Below the pieces are notes generated by a model. It made no database searches, had not been told where the DNA came from, and saw only the letters and a program-made list of their open reading frames with translations. The position numbers and the translations under genes were made by a program. A stretch of DNA of 64,000 bases. Origin: Anaerolineales bacterium (lineage in GTDB: Bacteria > Chloroflexota > Anaerolineae > Anaerolineales > UBA4823). Below are positions 54,043-62,129 of the stretch, piece by piece. Location of the stretch: NCBI GenBank assembly GCA_016929095.1, contig JAFGJM010000015.1, positions 1-64,000 on the forward strand, read 5' to 3'. The stretch's first letter is position 1; the number at the start of each line of letters is the position of its first letter.

Positions 54043-55047
54043 TCAGGGCAAGCCGATTGCTGCGTGAACTTCCTGCATGGTAGCCTGGGCTATTCGCTTG
54101 GCGCGTGCGCCGCCTTCATTCAATATGTCCCATACATCATCAGGGTTTCTATCCAACTCGGCTCGGCGTTGGCGGAAACCACGCAAATGTTCATTAAGAT
54201 TCTTGGCCAGCAATTTTTTGCAATCCACGCAACCAATACCCGCGCGCCGGCATTCTACGTTGATATTCGCCACCTCTTCTGGGCTGGAAAAAGATTTATG
54301 CAATGTGAAAACATTACATACATCCGGATTTCCCGGGTCGGTGCGGCGCATGCGCTGTGGATCGGTCACCATCTGCATCACACGCTGCTGGGTTTCTTCG
54401 GGTGTGGCGGCTATTTCGATATGATTATTCAAGCTTTTGCTCATCTTCTGAACCCCGTCGATACCTAAAACTTTAGGAAATTCGGTGGCTTTCATTTCCG
54501 GTTCAATGAGACACTGAGTATTGAATCGGTAATTGAACGAGCGCACCACTTCACGGGTGAATTCAAGATGAGGCTGCTGGTCGACGCCCACGGGAACGGC
54601 ATCGGATTTATACAATACGATATCAGCCGCCATGAGAACCGGATAACCAACCAGCCCATAATTGATATTATGAGGCTGCTGCCGTACTTTCTCTTTAAAA
54701 GTAGGCAAATCGGTGAGTTTTCCCAACGGGGTGACCATCGAAAGAATGGTATGTAGTTCGGTCACTTCCAGCACATGGGATTGAATGAACATGATGGTTT
54801 CTTCCGGACGGATGCCGGCAGCCAGCCAATCCAGCGCCATTTCATAGGAATTTTGCCGCAAATTTTCGGTGGTCTCTAATGTGGTTAAAGCGTGCAAATC
54901 TACAATACAATAAACGCAATCGTAATCATCTTGCAGGGCAACATAATTTTTTATGGCGCCTAAATAGTTGCCTAAGTGTTGGCGTCCGGTGGGGCGAGCG
55001 CCGGAAAAAACCCGCCCTTTTTTCTTTCTTTTTGTCGCAGAGGGCAT
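54043..55047 (-). CDS. trpS: Tryptophanyl-tRNA synthetase with [4Fe-4S]-type Cys pattern
   Basis: This 334-residue class Ic synthetase has RPTGRQHLGNYLGAIKNYVA near residue 18 (HIGH-like) and KMSKSLNNH near 201 (KMSKS). The C-terminal part has CNVFTLHKSF, then CRRAGIGCVDCKK: a Cys-x21-Cys-x6-Cys-x2-Cys series close to the one that binds [4Fe-4S] in Thermotoga TrpRS. That cluster is linked to tRNA anticodon binding. ATG 55047 has GGAAGGA and lies 2 bp after the SelW-like stop. Regulated by the upstream Trp T-box. Confidence 0.95.
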   Translation of the reverse strand: MPSATKRKKKGRVFSGARPTGRQHLGNYLGAIKNYVALQDDYDCVYCIVDLHALTTLETTENLRQNSYEMALDWLAAGIRPEETIMFIQSHVLEVTELHTILSMVTPLGKLTDLPTFKEKVRQQPHNINYGLVGYPVLMAADIVLYKSDAVPVGVDQQPHLEFTREVVRSFNYRFNTQCLIEPEMKATEFPKVLGIDGVQKMSKSLNNHIEIAATPEETQQRVMQMVTDPQRMRRTDPGNPDVCNVFTLHKSFSSPEEVANINVECRRAGIGCVDCKKLLAKNLNEHLRGFRQRRAELDRNPDDVWDILNEGGARAKRIAQATMQEVHAAIGLP

Positions 55048-55049
55048 AA

Positions 55050-55328
55050 TTATCCTTCCTTAATGTGTTTTCTCAACAAACCGATGATTTCGCTGACTTC
55101 AGCACGCCTCCCGGTTTGTAATTTGGAAAAAATCAGTTGGTCATTAATCGCCACTTCGAAACGCCCGCCATCCGAGGGAACCAGATCGACGCAGGCGATG
55201 TCAGATTCAAAATTTTTCAAAATATCTGCTGTTAAACTAACAGCCAAATCCGCTAAGTGTCACACCGCACAATACACAATGCTAATTTTAGATTTAGAAT
55301 TTGCACTTTCGATGTTTTCGAGAGACAT
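55050..55328 (-). CDS. SelW/Rdx-family protein with in-frame UGA (candidate selenoprotein)
   Basis: A 92-residue frame if UGA (55262-55260) is read as selenocysteine. From ATG 55328 (GGAG eight bases before) it reads ISIVYCAV-U-HLADLAVSLT, then VDLVPSDGGRFEVAINDQLI and FSKLQTGRRAEVSEI, all hallmarks of Rdx (SelW/SelT-like) thioredoxin-fold proteins. UGA is the fourth residue of the CxxC/CxxU motif. GCTGTTA-GTT-TAACAGC (55244-55228) forms a hairpin whose loop starts 22 nt after UGA, in the bacterial SECIS range. A TTG start at 55247 would give a truncated 65-residue form without the motif; that is the fallback reading. Shares the operon with trpS and dtd. Confidence 0.82.
55228..55244 (-). promoter_or_regulatory. 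Candidate bacterial SECIS hairpin
   Basis: A perfect 7-bp stem GCTGTTA/TAACAGC with loop GTT, placed so the loop begins 22 nt after the in-frame UGA. Bacterial SECIS elements need a small apical loop with a conserved G about 16-37 nt from UGA. The loop lacks the GGU of E. coli fdhF. Inferred, not proven. Confidence 0.5.
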
Positions 55329-55344
55329 CGTTTTTTCTCCGTAT

Positions 55345-55377
55345 TTAATAAATAACCCCGCCGGTGATACGACGGGG
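55345..55377 (-). terminator. T-box leader terminator hairpin
   Basis: CCCCGTCG pairs with CGGCGGGG over eight base pairs with a TATCAC loop, followed by TTATTTATT, before the SelW-like ATG at 55328. It is the likely off-state when tRNA-Trp is charged. Confidence 0.7.
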
Positions 55378-55560
55378 AAGGATAAGCCAGTACACTCGCT
55401 TCTCTGCCAGGATAACGGCGGCAAATCCGGCTCAGGCTACTCTCTGGGATGATTTCACCCTGCAGCTCAAAGGTCCATTCAACACTTTCGTACGTACGGG
55501 GTTTTCACCGCTACCCGTTCTCTGGAACGCCGATCCAGTGCATACTCGTCCTTTTCATCG
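55345..55560 (-). ncRNA. Tryptophan-specific T-box leader
   Basis: On the minus strand, stem I has AAAGG (55554-55550) paired to CCTTT (55473-55469). A K-turn AGTA (55546-55543) faces the specifier strand TGAATGGA, and GCACT/AGTGT closes the next helix. AGAGA, GGTG and the ACGGG/CCCGT arm match distal T-box motifs. The specifier is TGG at 55477-55475 (Trp codon), matching trpS downstream. Stem II/III-like CCGTTATC is present. The terminator CCCCGTCG/CGGCGGGG with TTATTTATT is at 55377-55345. I cannot place the standard T-box bulge exactly; TGGC at 55389-55386 is a candidate partner of tRNA-Trp GCCA. Confidence 0.85.
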
Positions 55561-55775
55561 CTTTTGTGATGGAATAGTATATCATAACTTCAAGCTAAAT
55601 CCAGCCTCGATACCCGGCAAATAAATTCCAGGCATTACTTTCCATACAATAATTCTCATGATAAGTGTATTCTTTGTTTTTTTTGTATCTCTCAGCCGTC
55701 CACAACCGACTTGATGCCCGGTCAAATCCCAACTTGCTTTCTAAGATCACCAATCACTTATGGTATAACTGTCGC

Positions 55776-56753
55776 ATGGACGAGCGCTATCATTATGCCC
55801 CATCACGCCGGCAGGGATTAATTTTCCATGCCGGGCTTGCGCTGATCGTCTTAGCGATTGGCGCATGGGGTCTCCGCCTGGCATTTCAATCTGATTTTGG
55901 TTTGCTATTTCTGCTCTATCTCATTCCTCCCATCGTGGCAACTGTTTTCTTGCCAATTATCGCCTACCGGGCTTATGCGTTATGGCGGGCATACTACACA
56001 CTTGAGCGAAACGGCATTCACCTGCATTGGGGTGCACGCGTCGAAGATATTCCTATGCAATCGATATTGTGGGTGCGCACCAACAATGACCCTCAACTGG
56101 CATCAATTGGCCGCTTACCGCTGCCCATTCTACGCTGGCCTGGCGCGGTACGCGGTGTCAGTCATCTCTCAAACGGATTTCCGGTTGAATATATGGCTGC
56201 CGAGAGTAAAAACATGGTGCTAATTGCCACAAGCAAACGCGTGATCGCCATATCGCCCGCCAACATCGATAATTTCATGTTTGCGTACCAACGCCTGAGT
56301 GAATTAGGTTCGTTATCACCCTGGCCGGCGCGATCCATCTTTCCAACCTTTGTTTTTGCTAAAGTTTGGAATGCACCATCCGCCCGATATATGATCCTAG
56401 GGGCGATTTTACTGGATATATTGTTATTAGGTTGGGTTAGCCTGGTAATCCCCACCCGCCAGGAAATATTCCTGGGATTCACCGCCACATCGGAACCGGT
56501 TGCTCCATTTCGGATGCTACTTTTACCCCTTCTGAATACAGTCTTTTTAGCCATTGATATCATTTTGGGGATTTTCTTCTACCGCATCGAGGAAAGCCCC
56601 ATCGAACAAAACAGCAGCGATACAAAACCCATCCTTCGCCGACGTCAATCAATGGTTTCGCCGCAAATCCTGGCTTTCATCATCTGGGGTGCAGGCATCT
56701 TCACCCCTATCATCTTTTTGGTGGCGGCTTTCTTTATCACCGTAACATCTTAA
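55776..56753 (+). CDS. Membrane protein with PH-like domain, unknown function
   Basis: About 325 residues with four predicted TM helices: two at 20-60 (FHAGLALIVLAIGAWGLRLA, then FLLYLIPPIVATVFLPIIAY), one near 208-225 and others near 250-320. Between the first and second pair is a beta-rich segment (RNGIHLHWGARVEDIPMQSI, ILWVRTNND) resembling a bacterial PH-domain. ATG 55776 is preceded by TGGTATAAC, an extended -10 ending six bases upstream, so the mRNA is probably leaderless. The open frame extends upstream to 55665 without a signal. Confidence 0.65.
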   Translation: MDERYHYAPSRRQGLIFHAGLALIVLAIGAWGLRLAFQSDFGLLFLLYLIPPIVATVFLPIIAYRAYALWRAYYTLERNGIHLHWGARVEDIPMQSILWVRTNNDPQLASIGRLPLPILRWPGAVRGVSHLSNGFPVEYMAAESKNMVLIATSKRVIAISPANIDNFMFAYQRLSELGSLSPWPARSIFPTFVFAKVWNAPSARYMILGAILLDILLLGWVSLVIPTRQEIFLGFTATSEPVAPFRMLLLPLLNTVFLAIDIILGIFFYRIEESPIEQNSSDTKPILRRRQSMVSPQILAFIIWGAGIFTPIIFLVAAFFITVTS

Positions 56754-56804
56754 TTATCCACATTTATCAACTGGTTATCCACAAATACACCTGAGTTATC
56801 CACC
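56754..56804 (+). promoter_or_regulatory. Cluster of DnaA boxes at 21-bp spacing
   Basis: TTATCCACA occurs at 56754-56762 and 56775-56783, and TTATCCACC at 56796-56804. The starts are exactly 21 bp (two helical turns) apart on the same strand. TTATCAACT at 56764 lies between the first two. The first two match the DnaA consensus TTATNCACA perfectly. They fill the 70-bp gap between two genes, 20 bp before the DUF92 start. Confidence 0.65.
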
Positions 56805-56823
56805 GATTTTTCCCCATTTCACC

Positions 56824-57633
56824 ATGATCAATCAAATTCTCCTCGGCATCATTCTCAGTATTTCAATCAGCCTGGCAGCCTGGCGGTTTCAATCGTTGAG
56901 TCAAAGCGGCGCTTTAGCGGCGTTTATCATCGGCTGTCTTATCTTTGGTTTAGGCGGCCTTCCTTGGGCGGCGCTTTTATTAACCTTCTTTATCTCTTCC
57001 AGCCTATTATCGCGATTGTTTTCATCACGAAAAAGGATTTTTAACGAGAAATATTCCAAAGACTCACAACGTGATTGGGGGCAAGTGCTGGCAAATGGTG
57101 GGCTGGGCGCCGGCTTAATTGTATTACAGACCCTTTTTCCCCAACAATATGGGATTTGGATTGCCTATATCGGCGCTATGGCGGCTGTCAATGCCGACAC
57201 CTGGGCGACCGAATTGGGCGTCTTCAGCCATAATCCCCCCCGCCTGATCACGAATGGGAAAATTGTGGAACGAGGTACTTCCGGCGGCATCACCTTGATG
57301 GGTTATCTGGCGGCTTCCGGCGGGGCTTTGTTGGTAGCGCTTACCGCCCTACCATTTTCCGGGCAATCCAGCGCATCTTTCATTATTTTGGCTGGTGTTA
57401 TTGGGGGCATTGTCGGGGCATCGTTTGATTCGTGGTTGGGTGCAACCATTCAGGCAATCTACTTTTGTCCTGCCTGTCAAAAGGAAACCGAACGCCACCC
57501 TACTCACACATGTGGCGCGCAAACCCGTCACTCGCGCGGCTTCGTCTGGTTGAATAACGACTGGGTGAACTTCGCCTGTTCGCTCACCGGAGCATTATCC
57601 AGCAGCTTGGTTTATTGGCTGTTTTTCTCGTAA
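56824..57633 (+). CDS. DUF92 (TMEM19-like) membrane protein
   Basis: This 269-residue protein of about seven TM helices shows the DUF92 core: SQSGALAAFIIGCLIFGLGG near residue 28, ANGGLGAGLIVLQTLFPQQY near 90, VNADTWATELGVFSHNPPRL near 120, and GGIVGASFDSWLGATIQAIY near 194. FCPACQKETERHPTHTC (214-231) adds a Cys pair. Eukaryotic and cyanobacterial relatives include VTE6/VTE5-like phytol and phytyl-phosphate kinases, but the role here is unknown. The last 22 bp overlap the convergent HAD gene. Confidence 0.85.
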   Translation: MINQILLGIILSISISLAAWRFQSLSQSGALAAFIIGCLIFGLGGLPWAALLLTFFISSSLLSRLFSSRKRIFNEKYSKDSQRDWGQVLANGGLGAGLIVLQTLFPQQYGIWIAYIGAMAAVNADTWATELGVFSHNPPRLITNGKIVERGTSGGITLMGYLAASGGALLVALTALPFSGQSSASFIILAGVIGGIVGASFDSWLGATIQAIYFCPACQKETERHPTHTCGAQTRHSRGFVWLNNDWVNFACSLTGALSSSLVYWLFFS

Positions 57634-58361
57634 AGCGCCATTATCTCCCCCATTCTGGAGATAACCGGGCATTCTGCTTCGGGAAATATCCTTTCCGGAT
57701 CGATTAAGACGCTGGGTATCCCAACTCGTTGTGCCCCCACGACATCCGTGAAATAATTATCGCCGACAAAAATAGCCTCTTGTGGCTCGATTTTCATCCG
57801 TTCCAAGGCATATTTAAAAATTCCCGCTTCCGGTTTATATATATTGATATCGCCACCGATAAGGATCATTTCAAAATAGGGGGATAACCCTAAACGATCT
57901 AATTGTTCCTGACATGACCTTTCCCGATTCGAGACAATGCCAAGCCGTAACCCGTGATTTCTAAAAAAATCCAGCGTATCAAATACATCCTCTGCCACAC
58001 AATCGGCAGGTCTGAATTGGTTCACCATGATATGGTTGATTTTTTGCGCAATTGGATCCGCAAATTCAGGGTTGCAGCCAAATGCTAATAAGAACTCTTT
58101 TGAGTATTTATGTAAAAATTCCTCATCCCGATCATTATACAACCGCAAATCCCGCATTAAATGCTTAGATTGCGCCCAGTAGAAATGCGCCCAGCGTATT
58201 GCTTTATGTCGTTTTTCCCGTGTATCTTCCACACCAAGTTGTGCGGCGCAATCCAGGAAATAATTTAAATAAGAAGGGTGACTATAACGCAAGGTACCAT
58301 CAAGATCAAATAAGATAGCGATATAATTATTTTTACCGATTATATTAACCTCCAATCTCAC
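57612..58361 (-). CDS. HAD-superfamily hydrolase
   Basis: 249 residues. HAD motif I AILFDLDGTLRYSHPS near residue 15, motif II (LGIVSNRERSCQEQLDRLGL) near 137, motif III Lys in YKPEAGIFKYALERMK near 166, and motif IV IFVGDNYFTDVVGAQRVGIP near 189. It is a phosphatase of the YjjG/Gph-like group with an alpha-helical cap. Substrate unknown. It overlaps the moaA end by 17 bp and the DUF92 stop by 22 bp. Confidence 0.88.
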   Translation of the reverse strand: MRLEVNIIGKNNYIAILFDLDGTLRYSHPSYLNYFLDCAAQLGVEDTREKRHKAIRWAHFYWAQSKHLMRDLRLYNDRDEEFLHKYSKEFLLAFGCNPEFADPIAQKINHIMVNQFRPADCVAEDVFDTLDFFRNHGLRLGIVSNRERSCQEQLDRLGLSPYFEMILIGGDINIYKPEAGIFKYALERMKIEPQEAIFVGDNYFTDVVGAQRVGIPSVLIDPERIFPEAECPVISRMGEIMALYEKNSQ

Positions 58362-59325
58362 TCATAGTGCGGTTTACGGCAACAACCCCCTCCGAGAGTA
58401 AATTGCCCCAGGGTTTTTCCCACAAACTATTTTTAATCAACTCCCGCATTTCATCTAATGACGCACCAGACCGTAACGGAGTCAATAAATCCACCTCTCC
58501 CTCGCGCAATAAACACAGCCTCAGACGACCATCGGCAGTCAGACGGGCGCGGTTACAACTATAACAAAACGGATCGCTCACTGAAGAGATAAATCCTAAT
58601 TCACCACGTGCGCCCTCCAGGCGAAAAACGCGCGCTTCACCGTCTAATTTTCCAAAATTTTCAAGATGCAACTTCCCTAATGATTCTTCGATACGGGCTT
58701 TGACTTCTTCCATTGTAACAACTTGCTTCAATTGAAGATCTGTTATTACACCAAATGGCATCATTTCAATGAAACGGATTTGCCAGGGGCGGTCGATTGT
58801 TAAACGCGCCAATTCCACAGCGTCCGATTCATTTATGCCGCGAACAATGACCGAATTCAACTTTATGGGTGTCATACCCACCCGTTCGGCTTCTAATATC
58901 CCTGCCCACACATTTTCGAAATACCCTTTACGGGTAATCTTTTTATATGTTTCGGGATCTAAAGAATCCAGGCTGATGTTCACGCGTTTCATTCTAGCTT
59001 TCATCAAAGGCTCAGCCAGTTTTGTCAAAGTGGTGCCATTGGTTGTCATTGTGAGGAATTTTATGCCTGGTATACTACCAATTTTTTGGACCAGGTCCAG
59101 GAAATTTGGCCTTATCGTTGGTTCTCCTCCGGTGAACCGGATTTTCTCGAAACCTAAATCGGCAAATAAACGCACCAGAACCAACAACTCATCATCCGTT
59201 AATTGCTCTGCATTTTCCCGGAACGACATTTCCTCGGGCATGCAATATATACAACGCAAGTTACAACGATCTGTGAGGCTGATACGTAGATAATTCAGAT
59301 TTCTTCCAAAACGATCATAAGCCAT
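58345..59325 (-). CDS. moaA: GTP 3',8-cyclase MoaA
   Basis: This 326-residue radical-SAM enzyme starts molybdopterin synthesis. The N-terminal cluster is DRCNLRCIYCMPEEM near residue 21 (Cys-x3-Cys-x2-Cys), followed by KIRFTGGEPTIRPN near 57 and FIEMMPFG near 185. The C-terminal second cluster is FCYSCNRARLTADGRLRLC near 258. Usual length. The ATG has TAGGAG. No other moa genes are seen nearby. It is upstream of the HAD gene and downstream of the HicB-DinB gene. Confidence 0.95.
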   Translation of the reverse strand: MAYDRFGRNLNYLRISLTDRCNLRCIYCMPEEMSFRENAEQLTDDELLVLVRLFADLGFEKIRFTGGEPTIRPNFLDLVQKIGSIPGIKFLTMTTNGTTLTKLAEPLMKARMKRVNISLDSLDPETYKKITRKGYFENVWAGILEAERVGMTPIKLNSVIVRGINESDAVELARLTIDRPWQIRFIEMMPFGVITDLQLKQVVTMEEVKARIEESLGKLHLENFGKLDGEARVFRLEGARGELGFISSVSDPFCYSCNRARLTADGRLRLCLLREGEVDLLTPLRSGASLDEMRELIKNSLWEKPWGNLLSEGVVAVNRTMSEIGG

Positions 59326-59352
59326 ATGATCTCCTAAATAATACGACTTTTA

Positions 59353-60072
59353 TTATCTCAATTGTACCTCTTTGAGAAGTGTATTAATATGGTTTGTATG
59401 ATCTCTTTCATGCCATATTGCCCGGCGCAATAATTTCCGAGGGCTCCAAAATTCTCCATCCATCCCGATGACCAAAGGTTTATTTTCCAGTCCTGGCAAT
59501 ACAGTCAATAAGGATTCCCTGGATTTGCGAATTATATCAAATACATCCGAAGGCAGGGATTCATATGGAAAAGCCAGATTTAAACGATCCAGATACCACC
59601 ATTCGGCAATGCCAACATGCCTGATGATTCCCCTGATGCTCCAACGCTCACCCGGGGATTGGAAATCTAAAATATGAGGGGGAAGATCTTGAATGAGTTC
59701 CAGAAAATCCTGTCGACTCCAATTGAGCAGCTTATACCCCCGTTGAATTTCTTGCCGGGTTAATGGTTTCCAATCATCCAAAAACCAGGCATTTACTTCA
59801 TACCCTGATTTTCCCTTGGGTACCAGCGCATATTTTTCATTGATGCGATATGTTTGCCACGTTTCTTCAATGACCAATCGAATGTTCGTTGAATCCACCC
59901 AGGGTTTTCTTTCATGTTGGGCAACCCAGGCAGCATATTGAAGTATAGCTTCGTGTGTTTTTTCAATTGCCGAATCGGCATCTTCGGCTGTTGTAAAACA
60001 GCCTGGATGGTCTAATACCCAAATAAGGGTTTTACCTTCAAAGCCGTTTTCGACGCCGATACGATATTTCAT
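59353..60072 (-). CDS. HicB-like/DinB-domain fusion protein
   Basis: About 239 residues. The first 70 residues (KYRIGVENGFEGKTLIWVLD, then HPGCFTTAEDADSAIEKTHE) resemble the HicB/UPF0150 antitoxin-like fold. The rest (from about 105) is a DinB four-helix bundle with HVGIAEWWYLDR near 177 and IWHERDHTNHINTL near 226 providing His ligands. No HicA partner is visible. ATG 60072 is preferred; the frame opens upstream inside the preceding gene. Function unknown; DinB proteins can be thiol-linked transferases. Confidence 0.72.
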   Translation of the reverse strand: MKYRIGVENGFEGKTLIWVLDHPGCFTTAEDADSAIEKTHEAILQYAAWVAQHERKPWVDSTNIRLVIEETWQTYRINEKYALVPKGKSGYEVNAWFLDDWKPLTRQEIQRGYKLLNWSRQDFLELIQDLPPHILDFQSPGERWSIRGIIRHVGIAEWWYLDRLNLAFPYESLPSDVFDIIRKSRESLLTVLPGLENKPLVIGMDGEFWSPRKLLRRAIWHERDHTNHINTLLKEVQLR

Positions 60073-60080
60073 ATTACGCT

Positions 60081-61772
60081 TTATGGAGTAGGGCTGGGTT
60101 GAATATCTATACCCACGGGACGTTTGGCGCGCAAATACCAATCAAGAACCGTGTTAAAACGATCTGAAGGGTCGAAGAAAAAACCAACACGCACATTCTG
60201 CACCTGATTGTCCACGGCATACGAATGAACCGGGTAAAAAAGCGGCAGGGCAGGCATTTCGGTGGTGAAGCGTACCTGAAAATTCCGATAATTCTTGGCG
60301 CGTTCTTCCAGATCGAAAGAAACTCGCGCCGCTTCCAGGTATTCGCTTGCCTGACGATCATCCCATTGGGCGTAATTTTGACCGTTGTTAATTTGCGCCT
60401 GATCCCAAAATGGATATGGATCCGGATCGGGAGTCCGCGCCAGATTCAGGTCGACCAAAGCGGCTTGATAGGCGCGCGGCTCTAAGTATTGCGAGATCAA
60501 GGCTTCATAAGGAACGGCCAGCAAATTCACCTGCACTCCTAATTGCGCCCAATCTTTTTGAATAGCTTCCGCAATCTCCTTATGCTTTTCATCATCCGGA
60601 TACACCATTTCAAAGAATAATGCTACCCCTTCCTTAGCGCGCACGCTGCCGCCCTCCGCAGGTATGGTGTAGCCCTCTTCTTTCAATATCGCCAGGGCTT
60701 TTTCCGCATCGTAATCAATATGCTCGATGTCATCGTAATACGCCCAAATTCCCGGAAAAATCGGGCTGTCGGCGATTATAAACTGTCCACCTAGCAAACG
60801 GTCCACAATCCATTGGCGGTTTATCCCCATTAATAACGCCCGCCTGATTATGGCTTCCTGTAAAAACGGAACATCGGAATTGTTTAAATTCAAATAGATA
60901 AGCGATAATTCCGGTAGCCGTCCCGAATACAAATTGAGGTTTTCTTCCTCCAAAGTCGCGGGAAGTATCTCTTGTGTAACATGCCCGATACCCATAATAT
61001 CCCCCTCTTGATAGGCGGCAATGACAGATGCTGCGTCCGGGTAATAATGAAAAATCATCTGGTCGATGTATGGCCTTCCCTCAAAGTAACCATCGAAAGC
61101 GGACAATGTCACCGATTGCACCTGACCATTTTCTGAAGACAGGTGGTCAAATTTATAGGGTCCGCAGCCAACAGGTTTCAGGTTGATATCCGCATTGGCG
61201 ATTTGATCGACCGGAATATTTTCCCAGACATGCCTGGGTAATATTTTAAAAGAGAGATAATCTAAAAATGGCGCATAGGCTTCAGGAAGGCGAAATTGCA
61301 GGGTACGCTCATCCAGTTTCTCCACCTCTACCTGATTCCATAATTCTCGCTGATCTTCCGGGATCGGAATGCTCTCATTTCGTAGAAGTTCAACAGTGTA
61401 AATGACGTCATCACTGATAACTGCCTGCCCATCGTGCCAGATGGCATTCGACCGGATAGAAAAATTATATACCTTACCATCCGCAGATATTCCCCAGGAT
61501 TCTGCCAGGTCGCTTTCCGGGATGCCTCGGTCGCCAAAACGCACCAACCCACAATAAATCAACTGATCCACATCCCGATCGACCTGATTGTAATAATCCA
61601 AAACAGGGTTCATACGTCCAAACGAACCGATCAGCCCCTCCGAGTAGACTCCCCCCGTGGTGGGTTGTATCGGAGCATTTTCCTGTAGAACAGGCTGCTG
61701 TCCCACCAACAGAAGCCCGATGGCTACCAGTGCTAAGACAGCGATGACAAGCTGCAGACGTAATTTTTTCAT
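60081..61772 (-). CDS. ABC-transporter substrate-binding protein, peptide/nickel type
   Basis: This 563-residue SBP_bac_5 protein starts with a signal or anchor (8-24) with no Cys lipobox. Its family pattern includes YNFSIRSNAIWHDGQAVISD near residue 112 (usually WHDG), FLQEAIIRRALLMGINRQWI near 310, and ALAILKEEGYTIPAEGG near 365. It should bind oligopeptides or metal chelates outside the membrane. No permease or ATPase genes are adjacent. It follows secG by 86 bp on the same strand. Confidence 0.88.
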   Translation of the reverse strand: MKKLRLQLVIAVLALVAIGLLLVGQQPVLQENAPIQPTTGGVYSEGLIGSFGRMNPVLDYYNQVDRDVDQLIYCGLVRFGDRGIPESDLAESWGISADGKVYNFSIRSNAIWHDGQAVISDDVIYTVELLRNESIPIPEDQRELWNQVEVEKLDERTLQFRLPEAYAPFLDYLSFKILPRHVWENIPVDQIANADINLKPVGCGPYKFDHLSSENGQVQSVTLSAFDGYFEGRPYIDQMIFHYYPDAASVIAAYQEGDIMGIGHVTQEILPATLEEENLNLYSGRLPELSLIYLNLNNSDVPFLQEAIIRRALLMGINRQWIVDRLLGGQFIIADSPIFPGIWAYYDDIEHIDYDAEKALAILKEEGYTIPAEGGSVRAKEGVALFFEMVYPDDEKHKEIAEAIQKDWAQLGVQVNLLAVPYEALISQYLEPRAYQAALVDLNLARTPDPDPYPFWDQAQINNGQNYAQWDDRQASEYLEAARVSFDLEERAKNYRNFQVRFTTEMPALPLFYPVHSYAVDNQVQNVRVGFFFDPSDRFNTVLDWYLRAKRPVGIDIQPSPTP

Positions 61773-61858
61773 GAGAAAAAGCGAGAAAATACACGGCGTT
61801 CCCTGTCCTTCCCAGACCCGAACGCCTTCACTTTCCTGTATAGTAACGGATTAAGACA

Positions 61859-62083
61859 TTAACCAGCAACTAAAACGGTTGCGATGGCCAATCCAAAGAA
61901 AACCACACTCAAGACAATCGTCACGCGGAATAAAGTCTTTTCGATGCCACGCCGGGCAGTGAATATTCCGCCTGTATCCTGACCCGTCAAACCTCCTAAT
62001 CCGGCGCCTTTACTTTGTAAAATAACGCTGACGATCAGGGCAATTGACGTTATAATCAATGCGATATCTAAATATCTTTCCAC
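61859..62083 (-). CDS. secG: Protein translocase subunit SecG
   Basis: 74 residues with two TM helices (about 8-26 and 52-71) joined by the conserved cytoplasmic LQSKGAGLGGLTGQDTGGIF loop of SecG. It assists SecYE and SecA in export. GTG start with GGGAGG upstream. A strong promoter lies 46 bp before it. Confidence 0.93.
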   Translation of the reverse strand: MERYLDIALIITSIALIVSVILQSKGAGLGGLTGQDTGGIFTARRGIEKTLFRVTIVLSVVFFGLAIATVLVAG

Positions 62084-62129
62084 ACAAGCCTCCCAATCAG
62101 TAATTCAAAATTGGACTATAAGCAGGCGG

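Noticed and set aside
55050..55247. Stand-alone 65-residue protein starting at TTG 55247
   Set aside because: It begins after the redox motif and lacks its own Shine-Dalgarno; the frame continues upstream through a UGA to an ATG with GGAG, with family residues on both sides.
56754..56804. Chromosome origin of replication
   Set aside because: Only three or four DnaA boxes in 70 bp, no AT-rich unwinding region of useful length, and no dnaA, dnaN or gidA near.
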